Positions 36,193 to 50,324 of a stretch of 64,000 bases of DNA are shown here, in pieces. Source of the stretch: Bordetella parapertussis (lineage in GTDB: Bacteria > Pseudomonadota > Gammaproteobacteria > Burkholderiales > Casimicrobiaceae); contig CALQLA020000025.1 in the NCBI GenBank assembly GCA_943331295.2, positions 1 through 64,000 of the forward strand, read 5' to 3'. A program made the translations under genes and the position numbers. Position 1 is the stretch's first letter. Every line of letters starts with the position of its first letter. The notes under the pieces are model-generated. The model saw only the letters and a program-made list of their open reading frames with translations, did not search any database and had not been told where the DNA came from.

Positions 36193-36734
36193 GGGCGCTC
36201 CCGCGTGCCGACGAAATGCTCGAGCGTCTGCAGGACGAGTTGCACGACCAGCAGCGTCATGCCGGTCGCCATCAGCCCGTAGGGGATGGTGAGCGGCGGC
36301 GAGAAGGTCGACGAGGTGGTCATCTTGTCGACCCAGGCCTCGTGGAACAGCGTCCAGGACTTCCAGGCGAAGAACGCGCAGAACGCCAGCGTGAGGATGT
36401 CGACGACGATCCGCCGCACGCGGTTGACGCGTTCCGGCAGGATGCTGGCGATCGCCTCGATGCCGACGTGCCCGCGCTGCGCCTGCACCCACGCGCCCGA
36501 CAGGAACACCGCGCCGACGATGGAGAACACCGCGACCTCGTCCTGCCAGTCGGAGGCGGACTTGAACAGGTAGCGCGAGAACACGCTCCACGTGAGGACG
36601 AGCGACGCGGCGAGCAGCGCCAGCATCCCGACGAACACCACGACGGAGTTCACCGCCGCCATCGCGCGGGCGAGCGGCCCCCGCGCCGCGGCGACCGGGC
36701 CCGCCGGGCCCGGGTTGCCGCCGTCGTGGGTCAC
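36189..36734 (-). CDS. TRAP transporter small permease (DctQ)
   Basis: GTG start overlapping upstream TGA; DctQ-like TM pattern. Confidence 0.85.
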   Translation of the reverse strand: MTHDGGNPGPAGPVAAARGPLARAMAAVNSVVVFVGMLALLAASLVLTWSVFSRYLFKSASDWQDEVAVFSIVGAVFLSGAWVQAQRGHVGIEAIASILPERVNRVRRIVVDILTLAFCAFFAWKSWTLFHEAWVDKMTTSSTFSPPLTIPYGLMATGMTLLVVQLVLQTLEHFVGTRERP

Positions 36735-37759
36735 AGCAGCTTCTGGGCGAGCGCCAGGAGCTTGGCGCAGTTCTCGTTCTTGTCGGCGAAGTCCTTCCAG
36801 ACGGGCTTCGCCAGCACCTGCCACTTGGCGAGCGTCGCGTCGTCGAGGTCGTAGACCTTGGCGCCCTTCTTCGCGTAGACCTCGGCCACCGCGATGTCGT
36901 CGGCCTTCGCGTTGTCGACGGCGAACTTCTCGAGGTCGGCGCCCACCGACATGATCGCGTCCTGGTGTGCCTTCGGCAGCTTGTCGAAGATCGGCTTCGA
37001 GATCATCAGCGGCTCCAGCATGAACCAGTACGACTTGCCGCGGCCGCTGGTGAGGAACTTGGAGACCTCCTCGAGACGGAACGAGATGAGGCTGGTCGAC
37101 GACGTGAGCGCGGCGTCCATCGCGCCGGTCTGCATCGCCGCGTAGATCTCGTTCGACGGCAGCGACAGCACCGACGCGCCGGCGTCCTTGAACATCATGT
37201 CCATCTCGCGGCTGCCGCCACGCACCTTCATGCCCTTCGCATCGTCGGGACCGACGAGGCCCTTGGTGCGGCTGGCCACCCCGCCCGCCTGCCAGATCCA
37301 CGTCACGATGACGATCCCCTTCTCCGCCAGGATCTGCGCCAGGAACTTGCCGACCTCGGCGTTCTTCCACTTGCTGCCGACCTCGTACGACGGCACCAGC
37401 GCGGGCAGGAGCCCGATGTTGGTTTCCGGCACTTCCCCGCCCGCATACGAGATGGGCACCAGCGACATGTCGAGCGCGCCGCGCCGCAGCGCGCTGAACT
37501 GCGAGTTGACCTTGACCAGCGACGAATTCGGGTAGATGTCGAACTTGACGCCGCCGTTGGTCTTCTTCTCGACGTCGGCGGCGAACTTGCGCACCAGCCG
37601 GTCGCGGAAATCGCCCTCGGTGATCGTGCCGCCGGGAAACTGGTGGGAGATCTTCAGCGTCGTCGGCGACTGCGCATCGGCGTTGCCGGCGCGGCCAAGC
37701 GCCAGCGCGGACAGGCTCGCGGCCGAACCGAGGACGAAACGACGGCGGGTTGATTCCAT
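36731..37759 (-). CDS. TRAP transporter substrate-binding protein (DctP)
   Basis: Tat-like STRRRFVLGSAASL signal; DctP family sequence. Confidence 0.9.
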   Translation of the reverse strand: MESTRRRFVLGSAASLSALALGRAGNADAQSPTTLKISHQFPGGTITEGDFRDRLVRKFAADVEKKTNGGVKFDIYPNSSLVKVNSQFSALRRGALDMSLVPISYAGGEVPETNIGLLPALVPSYEVGSKWKNAEVGKFLAQILAEKGIVIVTWIWQAGGVASRTKGLVGPDDAKGMKVRGGSREMDMMFKDAGASVLSLPSNEIYAAMQTGAMDAALTSSTSLISFRLEEVSKFLTSGRGKSYWFMLEPLMISKPIFDKLPKAHQDAIMSVGADLEKFAVDNAKADDIAVAEVYAKKGAKVYDLDDATLAKWQVLAKPVWKDFADKNENCAKLLALAQKLL

Positions 37760-37881
37760 GACACCTCCTGGGATTGGACGGATCGACGCAACCCGGAGAG
37801 CGCGCTCGGGGCGCGCATTATTGTCGTGGGTCGAGCCAACAGCGTTTTGGTGTGCAGATGATATACGACGACGACAAAGCG

Positions 37882-37920
37882 GCGTAGCCCGGGTTGAGCA
37901 AAGCTCAACCCGGGCTACGC
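37882..37920. repeat. Perfect short palindrome GCGTAGCCCGGGTTGAGC-aaa-GCTCAACCCGGGCTACGC
   Basis: 18-nt perfect arms, 3-nt loop, between katG stop and dctP start. Confidence 0.95.
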
Positions 37921-37932
37921 CGGGCGCTGCCG

Positions 37933-40137
<2,205 letters not shown>

Positions 40138-40379
40138 TCATTCCTCTTGTTGTTCGGCCGTTGCCGCCCGATCGCGGGGGTCTTGCCAACCGGATGCGCC
40201 AGGCGAATCCACAGACGGTAGCGGGTCGTCCGTACAGCGTCCAGTCGAATGTTGCTATCCCGCGCATAGGAGGTGCCTATGCGCGGCGCGCGCAGCCCGG
40301 GCGGCGTGCGGCGGTGGTCGCGTTCGCGGCGGTCGCGCGGCGCGGGGCTCCCATTGCCCCACGACCGGGTTTGGCGTAA

Positions 40380-42464
<2,085 letters not shown>

Positions 42465-42481
42465 CCCGACGCCGACCGCCG

Positions 42482-43549
42482 ATGCCACGCTCCACCATCA
42501 AGCTGCCGCCCAAGGCGCCCGCCGGCACGACCGCCAAGGCGCCGTCGGGGCGCGCGATGCGCGCGCATCGCGGCAAGCCGCCGCCGCCCGCGCGGGCGGC
42601 TGTCGAGCCCCCCGCGCCCGCCGCGACGCCGGCGGCAACGCCTCCCGCGCGGACGTCCGACAGCGCGACGCGGCGGCGATCGACCCGGTCGCCGATGCCC
42701 GACCTCTCCCCCCCGCGACCGGCCGGCCCGCCGCGCCGCGAGTCGGCGCCGTCGCGCGGCGGGCCGGTGCCGCCGCGCAAGCCGCCGGCCGCGCGCGCAT
42801 CGGCGACCCCGCTCGTGCCCGACAACCCGCGGCTGTCGAAGCGAATGGGCGAGCTGGGCCTTTGCTCCCGGCGCGAGGCCGACGAGTGGATCGAGAACGG
42901 CTGGGTGAAGGTCGACGGCGTCGTGGTCTCGACGCTCGGCACGCGCGTGCCGCCCGACGCAGCGATCGAGATCGACCCGCGAGCGCACCGGCACCAGAAG
43001 GAAAGCGTGACCATCCTGCTGCACAAGCCGGTCGGTTACGTCTCAGGCCAGGCCGAGGACGGCTACCAGCCGGCGATGGTGCTGATCCGCCCCGAGAACC
43101 GCTGGGAAGAGGATCACGGGCCGCAGCAGTGGATGCCCGGGCACCTGCGCGGGCTTGCGCCCGCCGGGCGCCTCGACATCGACTCCACCGGCCTCCTGGT
43201 GTTCACCCAGGACGGGCGGGTTGCGAAGCGGCTGATCGGGCACGACTCCGAGGTGGAAAAGGAATACCTGGTGCGCGTCGAGGGGACGCTCGACGAACAG
43301 GGATTGAAGCGCCTCAACCACGGCCTCGAGCTCGACGGCGAGCGCCTCAAGCCGGCGCGCGTGTCGTGGCAGAACGAGCACCAGCTGCGCTTCGTCCTGC
43401 GGCAGGGCAAGAAGCGCCAGATCCGGCGGATGTGCGAGATGGTCGGCCTGACCGTCACCGGCTTGAAGCGCGTGCGCACCGGCAGCGTTCCGCTGGGCAA
43501 GCTGCCGGTGGGGAAGTGGCGGTACCTGCGCGGCGACGAGAAGTTCTGA
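42482..43549 (+). CDS. 23S rRNA pseudouridine synthase (RluB/RluF family) with long low-complexity N-terminus
   Basis: S4 domain LSKRMGELGLCSRREADEWIENGWVKVDG; GRLDIDSTGLLVFTQDG catalytic motif. Confidence 0.9.
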   Translation: MPRSTIKLPPKAPAGTTAKAPSGRAMRAHRGKPPPPARAAVEPPAPAATPAATPPARTSDSATRRRSTRSPMPDLSPPRPAGPPRRESAPSRGGPVPPRKPPAARASATPLVPDNPRLSKRMGELGLCSRREADEWIENGWVKVDGVVVSTLGTRVPPDAAIEIDPRAHRHQKESVTILLHKPVGYVSGQAEDGYQPAMVLIRPENRWEEDHGPQQWMPGHLRGLAPAGRLDIDSTGLLVFTQDGRVAKRLIGHDSEVEKEYLVRVEGTLDEQGLKRLNHGLELDGERLKPARVSWQNEHQLRFVLRQGKKRQIRRMCEMVGLTVTGLKRVRTGSVPLGKLPVGKWRYLRGDEKF

Positions 43550-43598
43550 CCGCGCGGCATCGATCACCGCGCCGGCGCGCAATCGCGGATCGGGTTCC

Positions 43599-44444
43599 CT
43601 ACTTCGCTGCCGCCACCGGAACCTTGCGGTTGGCCATGTAGCGGAGGTACGCGAGGAGGTCGTTGAGGTCGCGGTCGGACAGCACCGACACCGGGAACGC
43701 GGGCATCTTCGTCGCCGGCCACCGGCGCAGCGATTGCGGATCGCGGATCAGCCGGCGCAGCGCGTCGAGGCGCAGGTATTCGGTGGCATTGAACGGCACG
43801 TTGAGGTCGGGCCCGATCGACGAATCACCGGCGAGGTTCAGCGTGTGGCAGACGATGCAGTTCTTCTGGAACGCCGCGAATCCGCGGTTGACCGAGCCGT
43901 CGACGGCGAGCGTCGCCGCCGGAACGATGGCCGGGAACCGCTGCGCGAGCGATGGCAGCTCGTCGACCCGCGCGATCCGGTACGGCCATTGCTCGGGGAC
44001 GATCAGCGCGCGCTCGGGCCGCAGCCAGACCAGGTAGAACGGTCCCGCGCTCGCCGGATCGCCGACGTTGATCGGCGGCCAGGTCGCATCCGGCGGCTCG
44101 ACCGCGAGGTAGGCGCGGGCGGCGTTGTCGCCGGCGGCCATGAGCAGCGAGGCCTGGAGCGTCGCCGCGAAACCGTCGGCCGCGGCAAAGCGCACCGATG
44201 CGGCGGGCGCGATTCCCGGGAGCAGCGCCGCCACGGGCAGCGCCCGGTAGGTCATGCTGCGCTTGTACGCGATGTCGTTGGGCACGGTGATCGATACCGT
44301 CGCCGGATGCGCGAGCAGGCTGGCGACGGTGTGGACCACCGCGCGGCCACCGGCGGTCACCGTCAGCGTGGGTTCGGCCGCAAGCGCAGCAAAGCCGGCC
44401 AGGCCGGCAACGATCCCCACCATCCACTGTCGCATCGCGCGCAT
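43599..44444 (-). CDS. Cytochrome c family protein with N-terminal molybdopterin-oxidoreductase-like domain
   Basis: CIVCH heme motif; signal peptide; N-term SMTYRALPVAALLPGI-like domain. Confidence 0.8.
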   Translation of the reverse strand: MRAMRQWMVGIVAGLAGFAALAAEPTLTVTAGGRAVVHTVASLLAHPATVSITVPNDIAYKRSMTYRALPVAALLPGIAPAASVRFAAADGFAATLQASLLMAAGDNAARAYLAVEPPDATWPPINVGDPASAGPFYLVWLRPERALIVPEQWPYRIARVDELPSLAQRFPAIVPAATLAVDGSVNRGFAAFQKNCIVCHTLNLAGDSSIGPDLNVPFNATEYLRLDALRRLIRDPQSLRRWPATKMPAFPVSVLSDRDLNDLLAYLRYMANRKVPVAAAK

Positions 44445-44487
44445 TCGTCTCCCCGTCGCCGCCGTCCGCGTTCGCGGATCGCGCCGG

Positions 44488-45399
44488 CTAGTCCTCGGCC
44501 GCTGCCGGCCGCACGATATAGCCGCCCGATTTCTCGTCGCGCTCGAGCACCAGCGTGCCGTCGCGCGCGGCCTCCTCCAGCATCGCGTTGAACGAGCGGA
44601 AGCCGTAGTACGACTCGTTGAAGCCGGGCTTGCGGCGCTTCAGCGCCTGCTTGACCATCGAGCCCCAGATCTTTTCCTCGTCGCCGCGCTCGGCAATCAG
44701 CGCCTCGACCGTCTCGATGATGAGGTCCAGCGCTTCGTGCCGGCGATCTTCCGCGCCTTTCTTCGCCGGGCCGTCGTCGTCGCTGGCCCGCTTCACCGGC
44801 CCGTCGTCGTCGCCGACGCGCTTCGGCGCCGCGTCGTCGGCGGCGGCTGCCGCCTTGGCCGGCGTCCTGGCATCGCCGGCGACGGACTTTGCCGCGCGCT
44901 TGCGCGCCACCGGGCGTTTCTTTTCCCGCACCAGGTCGTCGTAGAAGATGAATTCGTCGCAGTTCGCGATCAGCAGGTCCGACGTCGAGTTCTTGACCCC
45001 CACGCCGATCACGATCTTGTTGTTCTCGCGCAGCTTGCTCACCAGCGGCGAGAAGTCGGAGTCGCCGGAGATGATGACGAACGCGCCGACGTGCGACTTG
45101 GTGTAGCAGAGATCGAGGGCGTCCACGACCATGCGGATGTCGGCGGAGTTCTTGCCCGACTGGCGCACGTGGGGAATCTCGATCAGCTCGAACGATGCCT
45201 CGTGCATCGGCGCCTTGAACGCCTTGTAGCGGTCCCAGTCGCAGTAGGCCTTCTTGACGACGATGCTGCCCTTGAGGAGCAGCCGCTCGAGGACCTTGCC
45301 GATGTCGAACTTGTCGTACTTCGCGTCGCGCACGCCGAGGGCGATGTTCTCGAAATCGCAGAACAGCGCCATGTTGGTGATTTCGGTCAACTGGGCCAT
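44488..45399 (-). CDS. NYN domain (PIN-like RNase) protein with C-terminal OST-HTH/LOTUS-like domain
   Basis: MALFCDFENIALG..SADIRMVVDALDLCYT..FVIISGDSDFSPLVSKLRE; C-term KRRKPGFNESYYGFRSFNAMLEEA. Confidence 0.88.
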   Translation of the reverse strand: MAQLTEITNMALFCDFENIALGVRDAKYDKFDIGKVLERLLLKGSIVVKKAYCDWDRYKAFKAPMHEASFELIEIPHVRQSGKNSADIRMVVDALDLCYTKSHVGAFVIISGDSDFSPLVSKLRENNKIVIGVGVKNSTSDLLIANCDEFIFYDDLVREKKRPVARKRAAKSVAGDARTPAKAAAAADDAAPKRVGDDDGPVKRASDDDGPAKKGAEDRRHEALDLIIETVEALIAERGDEEKIWGSMVKQALKRRKPGFNESYYGFRSFNAMLEEAARDGTLVLERDEKSGGYIVRPAAAED

Positions 45400-45580
45400 C
45401 GGGGTGTCCGTGACGATCGACTCGCGCCGGCACCGGGGGAGTCCCCGGCGACGCGAGCGCACGGCCCATACAATACCACCCCACGCCGCTGCGCTCCGCA
45501 CCGTGCAGCGGCGCAGAGAGCGGCGCGCAATCGCCGCAACAAGCTGCCGTGACGGCGGCCCTATGCGACGGCAGGCGCCG

Positions 45581-45997
45581 TCAGCGGATCTTCGTCATCT
45601 GCGTCCAGACGGTGCCGCGGTACGGGTAGATCGTCGCGTAATGGGCGGCCAGCGTGGTCAGCTCCGTCGCCACCGCCATCGGGAATCCCTTGCGGGCCCC
45701 GCGGTGGTCGACGATCAGTTCCTTGAAGTACGGGTCGCACTGCGCCGGGCGCTTCCACAGTTCGCACAGCCGGTTGGCGATCCGCGGGAAATGGCGCGAC
45801 AGCTCGCGCGGGCGCACCGCGTAGGCGAGGCCCGCCATCCACTGGATCGTCGCCGTCTCGAGGGTGTTGCGCGGCTGGGGGCCGCGCGCGCGGCTCCAGT
45901 CGTTGGCCAGTTCCGGCCGCACGATCAGGTCGATGTTCCGGCGCGCTTCGTCGAGGGAGATCTTCTCGAACTCCAGGGTTGGCTTGAACGTGTTCAT
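45581..45997 (-). CDS. Conserved hypothetical protein
   Basis: 138-aa coherent ORF, no recognised domain. Confidence 0.65.
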   Translation of the reverse strand: MNTFKPTLEFEKISLDEARRNIDLIVRPELANDWSRARGPQPRNTLETATIQWMAGLAYAVRPRELSRHFPRIANRLCELWKRPAQCDPYFKELIVDHRGARKGFPMAVATELTTLAAHYATIYPYRGTVWTQMTKIR

Positions 45998-46223
45998 TGC
46001 CGGTGCCTCCTGCGAAGGTCCACGGTGATCGCGCCCCGCCCCCTGTCGGGACCGGTCGGAGCATCGACCCGCAATTAAACTACCGCGAATGCACTGCCGT
46101 CAACGGTAGCATACAACTTTCGTCGGCCAACCCCGCCGCCGGTCGGGATCCGGGCACGCCCGGGCCAGCCGCGCCATTCGCGCTACACTTTGGCCCGCCC
46201 CTGTCGACCGCCCGAACACCGCC

Positions 46224-46892
46224 ATGTCCCTGCCCGCCCTGTCGCTCCTCGATACCCGCATCCTCGGCGTCCTCGTCGAGAAGCAGCACACGGTGCCCGA
46301 CACCTACCCGCTGACGCTCAATGCGCTCCTCGCCGGCTGCAACCAGAAGACCTCCCGGGACCCGCTGCTCAACGCGAGCGAGGCCGAGGTGCAGGCTTCG
46401 ATCGACCACCTGCGGTCGCTGTCGCTGATCGTCGAGTCGAGCGGCGGCCGGGTGATGCGGTACGCGCACAACGTCGAGCGGGTGCTGGGCGTGCCGGGGC
46501 AGGCGGTCGCCCTGCTGGCGGCGCTGATGCTGCGCGGACCGCAGACCGTGGCCGAGCTGCGGATGAACAGCGAGCGGCTGCACCGGTTTGCCGACCTGTC
46601 CGCGGTCGAGGGCTTCCTGCACGAGTTGGAAGCACGGCCGGCCGGCCCGCTCGTGTTACTGCTGCCGCGGCAACCCGGGGCGCGCGAGGTCCGCTGGATG
46701 CACCTGCTCTCGGGCGCCCCGGTGCTCGAGGACCGCCCGGTGGCGGCCCCGCAGGTTGCCGGCGACGAAGCCGTCACCGTCGGCGAGATCGCTGCGCTCA
46801 AGGCCAACGTCGCCCGGCTGCAGGAGGAGCTGGCCGCGACACGCGCAACCGTGGCGAAGATCTGCGCGGAACTGGGCATCGCCGCCGGCTGA
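46224..46892 (+). CDS. YceH family (DUF480) protein
   Basis: ILGVLVEKQHTVPDTYPLTLNALLAGCNQKTSRDPL. Confidence 0.92.
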   Translation: MSLPALSLLDTRILGVLVEKQHTVPDTYPLTLNALLAGCNQKTSRDPLLNASEAEVQASIDHLRSLSLIVESSGGRVMRYAHNVERVLGVPGQAVALLAALMLRGPQTVAELRMNSERLHRFADLSAVEGFLHELEARPAGPLVLLLPRQPGAREVRWMHLLSGAPVLEDRPVAAPQVAGDEAVTVGEIAALKANVARLQEELAATRATVAKICAELGIAAG

Positions 46893-47078
46893 TTCCCGCG
46901 GCACTCCGCCCCGCGTCTACGTCCACGTCCGCGGGCCAGGGCGAAAGCGCAATCGGCGCGCGCCGATTGCGCCCGGCAGGCCACTTGCGTCAGAATGACG
47001 GCCTTTCGCGCCCGCCCGATCGCTGCCGGGCCGCGTCGGCGCATCGCCTTTTCCGCCACTCCAACCGAGACCCCCGCC

Positions 47079-47891
47079 ATGGACATCGTCGGCACGTTCG
47101 AAACCGCAAAGCCCATCCTGATCGCCTTCGGCCTCAAGGTGGTCGGCGCCATCGTCGCCTATATCGTCGGCCGGATGCTGATCGGCTTTGCGTCGACCCT
47201 CGTGATGGCCGCGATGGAGCGGCAGAAGGTCGAGCCGACGGTCATCCGCTACATCGGCTCGATCATCACCGTCGCGCTCAACATCATCCTGGTGGTCGCC
47301 ATCCTCGGCTACTTCGGCGTCGAGACGACGTCGTTCGCCGCGCTGGTCGCCGGTCTCGGCGTCGCCATCGGCGCGGCCTGGGGCGGCCTGCTGTCCAACT
47401 TCGCCGCCGGCGCCTTCATCCTGGTGCTGCGGCCGTTCAAGGTCGGCGACTACGTCGTGGCCGGCGACGTCGAGGGCACCGTGCGGATGATCGGGCTCTT
47501 CAACACCACGATCGACACGCCGGACAACGTGCAGACCATGGTCGGCAACGCCAAGGTGATGAGCACCACGATCAAGAACTTCAGCCACAACCCGTACCGG
47601 CGCGTCGACCTCACCGCGCAGCTCGACCACAGCGTCGACCCGACCGACGCCGTCCGCCGCCTGAAGGAAGCGTTGCCGAAGATCGCGAACGTCGTCGCGG
47701 AGCCGAAGCCGGACGTCGAGATCCTGACGTTCAACGAGCGCGGCCCCGTCCTCGCCGTGCGCCCGTACTGCAACACGGCGCACTACTGGCAGGTGTACTT
47801 CGACACCAACCTCGCGATCCGCACGACGTTCGGCGCGGCCGGCTACCCGGCGGCCGAGGCGCACCTGCACGTGCGGCACAAGGGCGACTGA
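47079..47891 (+). CDS. MscS family small-conductance mechanosensitive channel
   Basis: AAWGGLLSNFAAGAFILVLRPFKVGDYV MscS signature. Confidence 0.93.
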   Translation: MDIVGTFETAKPILIAFGLKVVGAIVAYIVGRMLIGFASTLVMAAMERQKVEPTVIRYIGSIITVALNIILVVAILGYFGVETTSFAALVAGLGVAIGAAWGGLLSNFAAGAFILVLRPFKVGDYVVAGDVEGTVRMIGLFNTTIDTPDNVQTMVGNAKVMSTTIKNFSHNPYRRVDLTAQLDHSVDPTDAVRRLKEALPKIANVVAEPKPDVEILTFNERGPVLAVRPYCNTAHYWQVYFDTNLAIRTTFGAAGYPAAEAHLHVRHKGD

Positions 47892-47985
47892 CCACCGCGG
47901 GGCCGGAAGGCCCGGCGCGCACGACGCCGGCCGCGCGGCCCGGCCAATACACCGCAACCGCAACCGCAAACTTGGCGAGGGCCTC

Positions 47986-48396
47986 ATGGGCATGCTGGAC
48001 GGGCTGTTGGGCAGTCTACTCGGCGGGAGCAACGCGTCGTCGCAGGCGCAGAACCCGCTGCTCCAGGTCGCGCTGCAGCTCCTGCAGCAGAACGGCGGCA
48101 TCGGCGGCGTCGTCGAGAAGTTCCGCCAGTCGGGATACGGGCAGCAGGCCGACTCCTGGGTGTCGACCGGCGAGAACCATCCGATCGCGCCCGAGGCGGT
48201 GCCGCAGGCGCTGGGCTCGGGCACGCTGGCCGACGTGGCGTCGCAGCTCGGCCTGTCGCAGGGCGCCGCCGCGGGCGGGCTGGCGTCGATGCTGCCGCAG
48301 CTCATCGACCAGCTGACGCCGCACGGCCACATTGTCGGCGGCGACAATGATGCCGTCGCCCAACTGCTGTCGCAGCTGAAGCAGGGCCGGCCGTAA
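47986..48396 (+). CDS. YidB family (DUF937) protein
   Basis: [39 protein letters not shown]. Confidence 0.88.
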   Translation: MGMLDGLLGSLLGGSNASSQAQNPLLQVALQLLQQNGGIGGVVEKFRQSGYGQQADSWVSTGENHPIAPEAVPQALGSGTLADVASQLGLSQGAAAGGLASMLPQLIDQLTPHGHIVGGDNDAVAQLLSQLKQGRP

Positions 48397-48484
48397 TACG
48401 GGGTGCCGCGCGGCGCGTCCCGCGCACTGCGCTACAATCGGCAAGTTGGCCGGGTTCCCGCCCGGCCTTCTTTTTTCCGCCATC

Positions 48485-49315
48485 GTGGACCAGCCCACCC
48501 TCCTCACCGCGCTCGTACTCGGCATCGTCGAGGGCCTCACCGAATTCCTGCCGGTCTCCAGCACGGGGCACCTGATCGTTTCGGGATCGCTGCTGGGCTA
48601 CACCGGCGACCAGGCCAAGGTGTTCGAGATCGTGATCCAGGCCGGCGCGATCCTCGCCGTGTGCTGGGAGTTCCGCGCCAGGCTGGCGATGGTGCTGTCG
48701 GGGCTCTTTTCGGACCGGCGCGCGCAGCGCTTCGCGGTCAACGTGATCGTCGCGTTCCTGCCGGCAGCCGTGCTGGGACTCACCTTCGGCAAGATGATCA
48801 AGGCGCACCTCTTCGCGCCGGTGCCGGTGGCCTGCGCGTTCGTCGCGGGCGCGTTCGTCATCCTGTGGGCGGAGCGGCGGCAGAAGCAGCAGCCGGGCAC
48901 GGTGCGCATCGAGAGCGTCGACGACATGCGCTGGACCGACGCGCTGAGGATCGGGTTCGCGCAGTCGCTGGCGCTGGTGCCCGGCACGTCGCGCTCCGGC
49001 GCCACGATCATCGGCGGCATGCTGTTCGGGCTGTCGCGCCGCGCGGCGACCGAATTCTCCTTCTTCCTCGCCATCCCGACGCTGTTCGCCGCGACCGGCT
49101 ACGAGGTCCTGAAGAACCGCGACTTGCTCGTGCTGCGGGACCTGCCCGCGTTCGGCGTGGGGTTCGTCGCCTCGTTCGTCTCCGCGTTCGTCTGCGTGCG
49201 CTGGCTCATCCGGTACGTCAGCCATCACGATTTCGTGCCCTTCGCGTGGTACCGGATTGCATTCGGGGCGGTGATCCTCGGCACCGCTTACGCCGGCCTC
49301 GTGAAGTGGGACTGA
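48485..49315 (+). CDS. uppP: Undecaprenyl-diphosphatase UppP/BacA
   Basis: [17 protein letters not shown] and [14 protein letters not shown] motifs; GTG start. Confidence 0.96.
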   Translation: MDQPTLLTALVLGIVEGLTEFLPVSSTGHLIVSGSLLGYTGDQAKVFEIVIQAGAILAVCWEFRARLAMVLSGLFSDRRAQRFAVNVIVAFLPAAVLGLTFGKMIKAHLFAPVPVACAFVAGAFVILWAERRQKQQPGTVRIESVDDMRWTDALRIGFAQSLALVPGTSRSGATIIGGMLFGLSRRAATEFSFFLAIPTLFAATGYEVLKNRDLLVLRDLPAFGVGFVASFVSAFVCVRWLIRYVSHHDFVPFAWYRIAFGAVILGTAYAGLVKWD

Positions 49316-50241
49316 CCGGCTACTGGGTCGGTCCGCTGTTCGCGGTCGTCGGGGTTCTCGGCTTCTCGTTCAAGTCGATCCTGATCAAGCTCGCCTACGC
49401 CGCCCATCCGGTCGACCCGCTGACGCTGCTCACGCTGCGGATGCTCTTCGCGGCGCCCTTCTTCCTGGCGATGGCCTGGTGGTCGCGCCGCGCGCGGCAC
49501 GCAGCGGCGCCGGTGATCGCGCGCGGCGACCGGCTGCGCCTCATGGCGCTGGGCTTCATCGGCTACTACGTCGCCAGCCTGCTCGACTTCATCGGCCTCC
49601 AGTACATCAGCGCCTCGCTGGAACGGCTGATCCTGTTCCTCTACCCGACGATGGTCGTGGTGCTCTCCGCGCTGCTGCTGAGGAAGCGGGTGACCCGCCG
49701 CGCGCTGGTCGCGCTCTTCCTGTCCTACGCCGGCATCATGCTCGTGCTGCTGCACGACCTGGCGCTGCCGGGAAGCGCGGCGGCGCTGTGGACCGGCAGC
49801 GGGATCGTGTTCGCGAGCGCGCTGCTCTACGCCTACTATCTCGTCGCCTCCGGCGACCTCATCACGCGCATCGGCAGCCTGCGCTTCACCGCCTGGGCGA
49901 TGCTCGCGTCGACGGTGTTCGTGCTGCTGCAGTTCGCGCTGACACGCGACCCGGCGCTGCTCGTCGTGCCGCTGCCGGTCTACGGGCTCGCGCTGGCCAT
50001 GGCGATCCTGTCGACGGTGCTGCCGACGCTGCTCATCGCCGAATCCATCCACCGCCTGGGCGCCAACACGTCGTCGCTGATCGGCTCGCTCGGCCCGGTC
50101 TTCACCATCGGGCTGGGCGCGCTGATCCTGGGCGAGCCGCTGTTCTGGGCGCAGTTCGCCGGCGTCGCGCTGGTGCTGGCCGGCGTGCTGATGGTGACGC
50201 TGCGCGCGCCGGCGGCGGCACGCATCGCGCCGGAGTCGTGA
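49306..50241 (+). CDS. EamA/DMT family transporter
   Basis: GTG start overlapping uppP end; multi-TM EamA repeats. Confidence 0.85.
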   Translation: MGLTGYWVGPLFAVVGVLGFSFKSILIKLAYAAHPVDPLTLLTLRMLFAAPFFLAMAWWSRRARHAAAPVIARGDRLRLMALGFIGYYVASLLDFIGLQYISASLERLILFLYPTMVVVLSALLLRKRVTRRALVALFLSYAGIMLVLLHDLALPGSAAALWTGSGIVFASALLYAYYLVASGDLITRIGSLRFTAWAMLASTVFVLLQFALTRDPALLVVPLPVYGLALAMAILSTVLPTLLIAESIHRLGANTSSLIGSLGPVFTIGLGALILGEPLFWAQFAGVALVLAGVLMVTLRAPAAARIAPES

Positions 50242-50324
50242 CGACAGGCCGCCCGCCCGCCCCGTACCCTTCCCTTTCGCCGCCCCCGCCACGGCGCGCG
50301 GCCCGACCGCCCAAGGAGATTCCG

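Noticed and set aside
46190-48316. 708-aa plus-strand ORF spanning yceH, mscS and yidB
   Set aside because: Out-of-frame overlap of three recognisable genes, low-complexity Arg-rich translation
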